Below, one piece after another: positions 57,255-64,000 of a stretch of 64,000 nt of DNA. This stretch comes from Venturia oleaginea (Eukaryota > Ascomycota > Dothideomycetes > Venturiales > Venturiaceae): positions 1-64,000 of the forward strand of contig JABMLP010000005.1 in the NCBI GenBank assembly GCA_013176395.1, given 5' to 3'. Made by a program: the position numbers and the translations under genes. Under the pieces are notes generated by a model. The model saw only the letters and a program-made list of their open reading frames with translations, had not been told where the DNA came from and ran no database searches. Numbering within the stretch: the first letter of the stretch is position 1; each line of letters opens with the position of its first letter.

Positions 57255-59269
57255 TTTCCTTTCTTGTAAAGGATATGGACGTTGTAAGATGACAGTTCTT
57301 CTGACCATCTTAGTTGCCGTCGACTCAATTCCTTTGTCGTCGTGAAATTCCGCAGGTTCTTGTGATCGGAATACACGGTAATCTTGTGTTTCGCTCCTTC
57401 AAGATAATGCTTCCAGTGCTTGAAGGCATCAACTATCGCCATGAGTTCTTTGTCTGAAGTGGAGTAGTTGATTTCTGCTTTCAGGAGTTTTCGTGCGTGG
57501 TAAGCTACTGGTCTAAGCTTTCCATCTGAATCGGGTTGGCTGAGGCATGCTCCGAGGGCTCGATCGGACGCATCCGCCTCGACTGTGGCTGGTTTTTCTG
57601 AGTTAAACAGTTGCAGAATGGGTGGTGTTGTTAACCGTATCTTGAGTGCGTCAAAGGCCTTTTGCGCATGCTCGTTCCATTCGAAGGTAATTCCCTTCTT
57701 CATCAATCCCGTGAGGGGTTCTGCAACTTCGGAAAAGCTTTCGATGAATTGTCGATAATAATTCGCGAAGGCGTGAAATGACTGTACTCCTTTGACGTTC
57801 GAGGGTATCGGCCAATCGCGGACCTTCTGGTAAATTTCCGGGTCCATCTCAAGTCCATCTTGAGAGACAAAACATCCAACGAACTTGATTCGTTGCTTGT
57901 GGAATTCGCTTTTCGAGGGTTTCAGCCGTAAGTTAAATATCTGTAGTGCGCGGAGGACAGTTCGAACGTGTTTGGCGTGTTCTTCGAACGTTCGAGAGTA
58001 AACCAAAATGTCATCCATATAAACAGACACAAACTTGTCTAAATGCTCGCGAAGCACATTGTTCATATAGGCTTGTAGCGTCGCAGGGGCGTTTGTCAAA
58101 CCAAAGGGCATGACAAGGTATTCGTAGTGCTCGAGATGAGTGCGGAATGCTGTCTTCCACTCGTCACCTTCCTTAATCCTAATTCGATGAAAAGCCGCAG
58201 GAATATCGAATTTCGTGAACCATCTGGCTTCTTGGAGTCTGTCCCTCAACTCCTGGATTAAAGGCAGCGTGTACGCATTCTTCACCGAAATCTCATTTAG
58301 ATGTCGGTAATCGACACACAATCGTTGTAAACCATCGGGCTTGGGTACGTAGAAAACTGGATATCCGGCGGGTGACTTCGACTCCCGAATGAACTTCTTC
58401 GTGAAATCGTCGATATATTCACGAAGGGTTTCAAGCTGATCTTCCCTCAATGGATAGATCTTGAACTTCTTTGGTTGTTCATTATTCTTGAGCTTGATCT
58501 CATGATACCATGGTTGGTGTGGTGGAAGAGAATCTTCGATCGATTCCTCTTTAAAAAGTTCCGCAAATTCCTAGCACTCATGGGGAATTTGGAACACTGA
58601 CCTATCCTCCTCTGTCTGGAGACGATAGCAGTATGCCACTTCAACGTGTGTAGGCCTTTTCCGCAAAGGTCTTTGTGCTGTCTGTGTTCTAGCGCGCATG
58701 CTAGCCTGCACGGGATATCGTTGGTCTGGGAACGTAAGCGTCAATATTCTCCAGTCGATATGCGGATTGTGAGTTCGAAGCCATGGCAGACCAAGGATCA
58801 AATCCGAGTCTCCAATATTCGTGACGTCTAGAACAATCTGTTCTTTCCTCCCTTGTATCCACAAGATTACGTCTGCTTCGTAAATCACCATGCCTCCATT
58901 GAAGTCGACAGGTCTTCCATCAGCGATAGTTAGTGGATATGGATGCCGTTTCGACCGTACGGGTAGTTTCCATTCGTCGACCAATTTCTCGCTTAGAAGA
59001 TTCCTATCGGCACCAGTGTCGATGAAGGCCCATGCTGGTACGTCGTCGATCTTTCCTTCGACCAGCATCTTGGATGTACCAAGGTTGTTCAGAAAATGAG
59101 GCGCTTCATTAGGATTCAACAGAGGCCTCTCTAACTGCGATGTCCAATCGTCGGACAAGGTGTCGAAGGTTCCTTGCCCCATTCGGATGGTATGGGCAGG
59201 TGAAGTCAAGGCATGCATTTGGATAGACGTCTTTGCACTGAGAATCGTCCTGATCAATTGCTCGTTCAA
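57255..59269 (-). pseudogene. B2 Pol: protease, RT, partial RNase H
   Basis: Protease AFIDTGADRNLL (classical DTG, Asp84 from the first residue of the open frame), ILGLPWLRTHNP, then a nonsense codon at 58571-58573 (Gln in B1). RT is intact: [48 protein letters not shown]. RNase H start: ATVEADASDRALGACLSQ, YSDHKNLRNF. The frame is lost at YKKGK where F sequence begins. A frame overlap of about 160 nt with gag (59109-59269) is in +1, unlike the -1 arrangement of A and C. Confidence 0.85.
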
Positions 59270-60366
59270 CGTCTCGTGTCAAACGTGAGAGCCGGAAGGT
59301 CATAAATTCTAGATCTTCCTTCGATTCTCCTTCGTTGGAGTTGTCTTCTACCGTAGACTCACTGTCGTCGCCCGACATAGTCTGTAGAAATTCGTTTTCG
59401 TTTGGTGTAGACCAACTCCCGGAAATGGCTGGCAACTCCTGGAGTATTTCTCCAAGATCTTTCATTTCCTGGAGTTGAGGTAAATCGCATTCTTCATTCT
59501 CGCACCAATTCATAGGTAAGTGTCTGTGGTGGACGTGCTGTACATTTGTACTGATGTTTGGGATTTTCATGATCTTCCTAAGGGTCGTATTGTTGACTTC
59601 CTTTTCGTGAACCCAGTGGAATTCCCAATCTGGTTCTCCTGGATCTTCCTCGGACTTGTGCTCCCACAGTGGACATTCTTTGACTTTGTACCAGTTCGAT
59701 GGAATCATCCAGTGAAAATCGTGTTCCGGATTCTTTCTCATGCTTGGGTATCTGCTGATAACTTTGACAGCAGCCATTGTATTCCCAACCCCGAATTGGT
59801 TTGTGCCATACTCTGCTTTTGGCACTTCCAACTGAGTGCGATAAAGACCGGGTGAGCTAGATGACGAACTCATCATAGCGAGATGTCCTTTGACATTGCC
59901 GTTGCCTTGGTAACCTCCTCTATCCCGAGGGTAGTATCCGGAGCTCTGCTTCTCGAATAGGTGTACCTTGCAGTCGTCCTCATAACAAGCCGTCCAGCTC
60001 AGTATGTTGTGGATTGGCGGTACTGACGCATCGGATTGTAAAGCGTTTAGGTGTCCTGAGCTCATGGCTGAGTTTCCGAATCGTTGTCCCTGATTCGTGA
60101 AACGTCCAGTGCTCTTCTTTTTGGGCTTTCTGACCTGTGCCTTTCTTGGATCCACGTGGAGCGCTCTGAATCTTGTCGAGTTCCATTGGCTGCGGTCCGT
60201 ATGGATCAAATCAAACACCTGTATTCGCACGACTGTTGCTTCCATGTCCTCGATAAGAACTAGCTCCCTTCCTCTGAAATTTTCTTTCGAATAGGCGGTT
60301 ATCAATCTTGATTGACGTTTCAATCATCGAGTACAGGCTCTGAGGCTGAGTTTCCTTCCGACTGAT
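59109..60366 (-). pseudogene. B2 Gag remnant and gag-pol linker
   Basis: The rightmost part reads SMIETSIKIDNRLFERKF and, further left in another frame, PMELDKIQSAPRGSKKG; together these are the end of a gypsy capsid. The N-terminal capsid and any CCHC knuckle are missing or unreadable. From 60323 leftward a 404-codon frame stays open (NWCENEECDLPQLQEMKDL, a Ser-rich block, CPYHPNGARNLRHLVRR) with no domain I can name. Frameshifted and 5' truncated. Confidence 0.6.
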
Positions 60367-60495
60367 TGTCAAAAGGTAGATGAAGCAGACTGAAGTCTGA
60401 ATTGATGATCGTGGGCATGCCCATATATATACACGATTGAGGGGCTCGTGCTCAAGCTAGTACAAATGAGGTGAATGAAATGAGTTCATTTGACA
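60367..60495 (-). repeat. Solo LTR of copia family D
   Basis: 129 bp with perfect duplication ctgat (60362-60366, 60496-60500). Similar to the D 3' LTR at 5704-5830, with diverged middle. Confidence 0.9.
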
Positions 60496-60512
60496 CTGAT
60501 TTCATCCTTGAC

Positions 60513-60688
60513 TGTTATGGGCATGGCCCATGGTTGGTATAGGCTAAGAGCCTAAGCCTGATTGAGCCTAGTATAGAGAAAGAACCTCATTGAGGTTCTC
60601 TGTTTGTAGATATCTTCACTCCTTAACTGAATCTAAACAATCTTTGGCTACGAGCATGCTGCGTCTTTCCAGCTACCGTCCCGTAATA
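60513..60688 (+). repeat. C-family LTR, first of a tandem pair
   Basis: Complete 176-bp LTR, preceded by ttgac (60508-60512). Directly followed by a second, truncated LTR. Confidence 0.9.
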
Positions 60689-60842
60689 TGGTATAGGCTA
60701 AGAGCCTAAGCCTGATTGAGCCTAGTGTAGAGAAAGAATCTCATTGAGGTTCTCTGTTTGTAGATACCTTCACTCCTTAACTGAATCTAAACAATCTTTG
60801 GCTACGAGTATGCTGCGTCTTTCCAGCTACCGTCCCGTAATA
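60689..60842 (+). repeat. C-family LTR, second of pair, 5' truncated
   Basis: Starts about 24 bp into the LTR (tggtatagg) and ends normally, followed by ttgac (60843-60847). The outer duplication shows that both LTRs belong to one insertion. Confidence 0.9.
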
Positions 60843-60847
60843 TTGAC

Positions 60848-61933
60848 AGTCTGCTCTGCAACCCTTATTACTAAGGACGGAGCTCCTAGGGACTATGAAG
60901 GTCAAGAGCATTGAATCTCACTTCCTAACTCTTTCTTTCCTCAGCTTATTACAGCTTCAACTCCTAAGACTACGCTGTCTTAGGATGACCTCTGATTTCC
61001 TCTTTATGTTGAACAGTGGCATGCCAGTCCTTGATACCTCAGGCATAGTGCACGTGATAGATGCCAAGGAATGCATGCAGATGCAACGGTGTACTTAACC
61101 TCTGCAGTCAATACAGTCAAGTCATAGGGTGACACTCGTTCTGTTCATCGGCTCCTATCGTTAAGTTCGTGTTGAATCTACTTCCGAATAACTCTGTTTT
61201 GCTCGTTCAGCGTAACACTTTGTAAATTTTGCGAGAATTTACTGTGGATTGGCCCTTACAGTTGGCCCTTGCTTCTTGGAGATTCTAGCACCTTCTAGAA
61301 AATCTCAGCTTGAATTCTCTTGAATTCCCTTTTTGTTTGGCCCTTGAGGTTGGCTCTTGAGGTTGGTCTTTGAGGTTGGCCCTTGCTTCTTGAGTTAGGT
61401 GTCCTCTTTAGGACCTTGACTCTACAGGCTCTTCCTGAGAGTAATAAAATGGTTGGGGTGTCCTCTTTAGAACCTTGACTCTACAGGCTCTTCCTGAGAG
61501 TACTGAAATGGCTAGGGTGTCCTCTTTAGGGCCTTGACTCTGCAGGCTTGTCCTGAGAGTACTGAAAATGGCTTGGGTGTCCTCTTTAGGACCTTGACTC
61601 ACCAACAGGATTGATTTGGGAGTACTTTCAACTTGTGGGTGTCACTTTGGACGTTGTTGATATCCCTTCGCAAAGGACAAGTTTCAACAACTCTCAATCT
61701 TCGACGTTCGTGATTACTACACAATGAGAAGATGTAGCATCCGTCCTAGGTTATGAGGTACCTAGCAAACTCTTTCTCAATGCCTCGCTCAATGGAGGGC
61801 TTTCTCAGTGCCTCGCTCGATGGAGGGCTTTCTCGGTACCTCGCTCGATAGAGGGCTTTCTCTTTGCTCTGACGATTGCTGCAGAGACTCTCTCTTACTG
61901 TCAGCAAGAGGTATTGGTGCGGTACTTAGATAA
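60848..61933 (-). repeat. B2 leader with tandem repeats and self-primer site
   Basis: 60848-60990 and 61250-61400 resemble the A leader. 61399-61602 holds about 3.5 units of 59 bp (gtgtcctctttaggaccttg). About 61775-61865 holds three units near 30 bp (cctcgctcgatggagggctt). The primer site (plus GTACTTAGATA, 61922-61932) is one base from the LTR. 60991-61249 has no recognised content. Confidence 0.75.
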
Positions 61934-62214
61934 TGTAAGAGTTCAACCCTCAAAGGTGTTTCGCAAGTGAGGGAAGACAGCTTATATTTCAAGTATCTAA
62001 GTACAGAGAAGAAAGTGTAAGTGTAGGAAGGACGACCAGTATATATGTCCTCCGTATAAGAAAAAAAGGACATGCTGTCCAGAGAAGTATGGAAAGGAAT
62101 AGAAATACATGTGAAACAATCCTCAAACAATCCCTGCTAGGCGCACGTGAAAGACTACCAGGTAGTGCTAAGAATCCATCCAGGATAAGTTGAGAAAGGA
62201 TCTATCCTTTGACA
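61934..62214 (-). repeat. 5' LTR of B2 (281 bp)
   Basis: TGTAAGAG to TTTGACA on the plus strand; followed by ctaat. Confidence 0.9.
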
Positions 62215-62218
62215 CTAA

Positions 62219-62442
62219 TAGTTCTCACGTGCGTCTAGCAGGGATTATTCAGGGATTGTTTCACATGCGCTTCTACTCCTTTCTATTCTCTTCTCAGGAC
62301 AGCATGTCCTTTTTCCTACTTAGAAAATTATATATACAAGTTGTCCTTCCTGTACCTACACTTCCTTCTTTGTACTTAGATACTTGAAATATAAGCTGTT
62401 TTTCCTCACTTGCGAAACACCTTTGAGGGTTGAACTTTTACA
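62219..62442 (+). repeat. Truncated B-type LTR, inverted next to B2 LTR
   Basis: 224 bp, lacks about the first 57 bp of the LTR. It is in opposite orientation to 61934-62214, only four bases away, forming a long near-palindrome. Followed by ctaac. Confidence 0.85.
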
Positions 62443-62783
62443 CTAACAGAACTTAATACTGTTAAGTACTTAGAATTTTCATAACGTCCCGGTTGTTTTG
62501 AGTCTACCATCGCCTGAATTGAAGGTGGTGGCGTTGGTGTAGAAAGGATTGTATATAGATCTCAGTTCTTGTCCCAAAGTTGACCAGAATATATTCAAAA
62601 AACGTATATTTACAATCTTAACTCCGATTCTTGATAACAAATTTCGTAACATGTACGTATTACTCTTCATCTACATCGCCCTCCTCTATGTTATCTATTC
62701 CAGACGACTCACTAAGCTCAGAATTGCTACTCTGGAGGCTCACGGCGACGGCCTCTTTCCAGGAGAACTAGCTGATAAGTATC
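62443..62783. other. 3' flank of transposase, no firm feature
   Basis: A plus-strand frame of 97 codons (62549-62842) overlaps the transposase end and has a hydrophobic stretch (YVLLFIYIALLYVIY). I regard it as chance. No terminal inverted repeat can be assigned. Confidence 0.4.
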
Positions 62784-64000
62784 TCACATCTCCGTGGCTA
62801 TTCTATCTCTCATTTCGTGCATTTGACGTCCCATTGCAGTAGCGTTAATATCACTCCGAAACTCAGCTTGAGGAGTGCTATTCTGCTGAGCTACGGCTCT
62901 CTCGACGAGTATCTCCTCATACAACTTCGCCGCCTCTGTGCTAGGCCTCGCATCTTTGAGCTTCCTCCACTCCTTCTTCGGCTTGCCTTCATGGCCATTG
63001 ATCCAGTTGTGAACTGCGGATAGGGCGTATACAATCTTGATTTGAGTCTTTAAGCTGAAGCCATCACGAGCTGCTCGGAATATCTGGAATCGGCTTTTCA
63101 GTACACCGTACACCCTCTCCACCACGTTGCGAAGCTTCGCGTGTCGTAGATTGAACAACTCCTCTTTGTTCTGTGGTTTCTTGTCGCCTTTTCTCCATTC
63201 TGTAAGATGATAGCGAGTCCGTATGTACGGCGCAAGAAGTAAGCCACCATAGCCATCCTTTTTCGAGTATCCAGCATCTACTAACCAAAACCTACCGCGA
63301 GGTGAATTCATTAGGCCTTCTTGCAGCATTGAACACAGTCGCGTCATGAGCGGTTCCCTCCCATCCTCCGTACACCAACTTGAAGTTCATATCGAAATCT
63401 ACAACCCCGAGGACACAAGGAAGCCTTTGCGACCACGAAAAGCGCTATCCTCACCATCTCGGTCGCGATCTTTGCCCTTCACGGAACAATATATCAAGGT
63501 CCCGTCTAGAGCACCGATACAATCGTCGAAATAGGGTGACATCTTGCCCAGCAGCTCCAGAATCTTCGCTGGGATCGGAATGTCCTCGTCAGGTTCGTAC
63601 ACTTTGATGTTATGAGCTGCTAGTTTCACCAAGGCATTCAGTACTTCGTGGAAGAATGTCGATACTTGGCTGACACCAAGCTTCCAGTGAGCCCCAGCAG
63701 TTCGCATTGGACACCTTGAGCCGGCGATATACAAGAAGATTCCGAGTTTGGCATCCAAGCCGACATGTCGCAACCTCTCGAGCTTGGTGTTGTCCTTGAG
63801 CCACTTCGTAAGTGACTCGAATTGGTACCGGGTAAGTCGTGTCTCTGTACGTAGAGTTTCTGGATGCCCTTGTAACAGTTCCGCTATAAGTTCATTCGCA
63901 TAGCCAAGGTCGGTGAACTGCTGTATTCGATTGCGGCGTCTCCGCAAGGCCCGCCGCCTCCCACGCTCAATACGAGTCTCCGCACGCTCGAAATTGCCGA
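62784..64000 (-). pseudogene. PIF/Harbinger-type DDE transposase, frameshifted, runs off window
   Basis: Cut-and-paste transposase. From right: an N-terminal Arg-rich region (RRRRNRIQQF) continuing past 64000; a helix-turn-helix-like block (TRLTRYQFESLTKWLK, KLGIFLYIAGS, GVSQVSTFFHEVLNALV); CIGALDGTLI with the first Asp; then a frameshift near 63415 into VVDFDMNFKLVYGGWEGTAHD, and a second near 63310 back to RGRFWLVDAGYSKKDG with the second Asp; HAKLRNVVERVYGVLKSRF with the Glu. The C-terminal tail ends at 62784. Family inferred from the DDE_Tnp_4 motif set. Both frameshifts make it inactive. Confidence 0.85.

Larger units (their letters stand above)
57255..62214 (-). mobile_element. Chromovirus B2, 3' truncated
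   Basis: Minus-strand order: 5' LTR (61934-62214), primer site, long repeat-rich leader (60848-61920), gag remnant, protease, RT, part of RNase H. It is cut at 57255 against F. A D-type solo LTR and a tandem C LTR pair sit in the leader/gag region. B1 carries the complementary 3' half. Confidence 0.85.

Noticed and set aside
61399..61602. 59-bp tandem repeats as a CRISPR-like array
   Set aside because: Units are contiguous with no unique spacers, the context is a retroelement leader, and the genome is fungal.
62549..62842. Plus-strand 97-codon frame with a hydrophobic segment
   Set aside because: It overlaps the transposase end on the other strand and has no homologue that I recognise; probably chance.
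1..64000. Repeat-induced point mutation as the cause of decay
   Set aside because: Some stops fit C-to-T or G-to-A changes (44361, 48438, 58571), but there is no general AT shift, and four A copies with near-identical sequence are untouched.
1..64000. tRNA, rRNA or other structural RNA genes
   Set aside because: I looked for cloverleaf-type arms and rRNA-like blocks by eye and saw none that I could support.

Overview
The window is a transposon graveyard from a filamentous ascomycete-type fungus. The species cannot be told from the sequence. The evidence is fungal chromodomain-bearing Ty3/gypsy elements, Ty1/copia relics, a Tad1-like LINE with CCHC knuckles in ORF1, a PIF/Harbinger-type transposase, and a short fungal-type intron. 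No complete host gene, rRNA, tRNA or bacterial operon is visible. Family letters A to F are my own labels.

Layout. 1-5626: decayed chromovirus C1 (minus), cut by a solo LTR of family B (3100-3379). 5627-5703: scrap of chromovirus F. 5704-14330: Ty1/copia element D (minus), split by a 154-bp LTR-like insert and by the complete chromovirus A1 (7077-13217). 14331-15780: an unassigned open frame and a two-exon gene fragment. 15781-18220: 3' part of chromovirus B1. 18221-27256: near-perfect second copy of 7077-15851, carrying element A2 and ending in a long LTR variant. 27257-36240: chromovirus C2, split by complete element A3 (28872-35012). 36241-53308: copia-like element E in pieces, interrupted by A4 (36299-42460), a B LTR (42912-43191) and a full-length LINE (43220-49926). 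The LINE itself carries a 1,005-bp repeat (R1) and a solo C LTR. 53598-54602: R2, the inverted copy of R1. 54603-57254: chromovirus F, 3' half (plus). 57255-62214: chromovirus B2 (minus), carrying a solo copia LTR and a tandem C LTR pair. 62219-62442: inverted B LTR. 62784-64000: broken Harbinger-type transposase.

How the parts work together. The four A elements keep an intact Gag (340 aa) and an open Pol (about 1,286 codons: protease, RT, RNase H, integrase, chromodomain). Pol lies in the -1 frame and overlaps gag by 28 nt. A1, A2 and A3 have LTR pairs that look identical, so they are recent and may be active. Families A/B and C each show, just inside the 5' LTR, an 11-nt segment complementary to a site within their own LTR. 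This is the hallmark of Tf1-type self-primed reverse transcription. Target-site duplications give a relative insertion order, and their absence at A2 and A4 points to ectopic recombination between elements.

Best leads: the self-priming sites in two unrelated sequence versions; a frame-independent palindrome, TCGYRCGA, scattered through element E; the mosaic segmental duplication; the R1/R2 repeat without clear target duplication; and the intron-containing gene fragment trapped in the duplication. All comparisons were made by eye.
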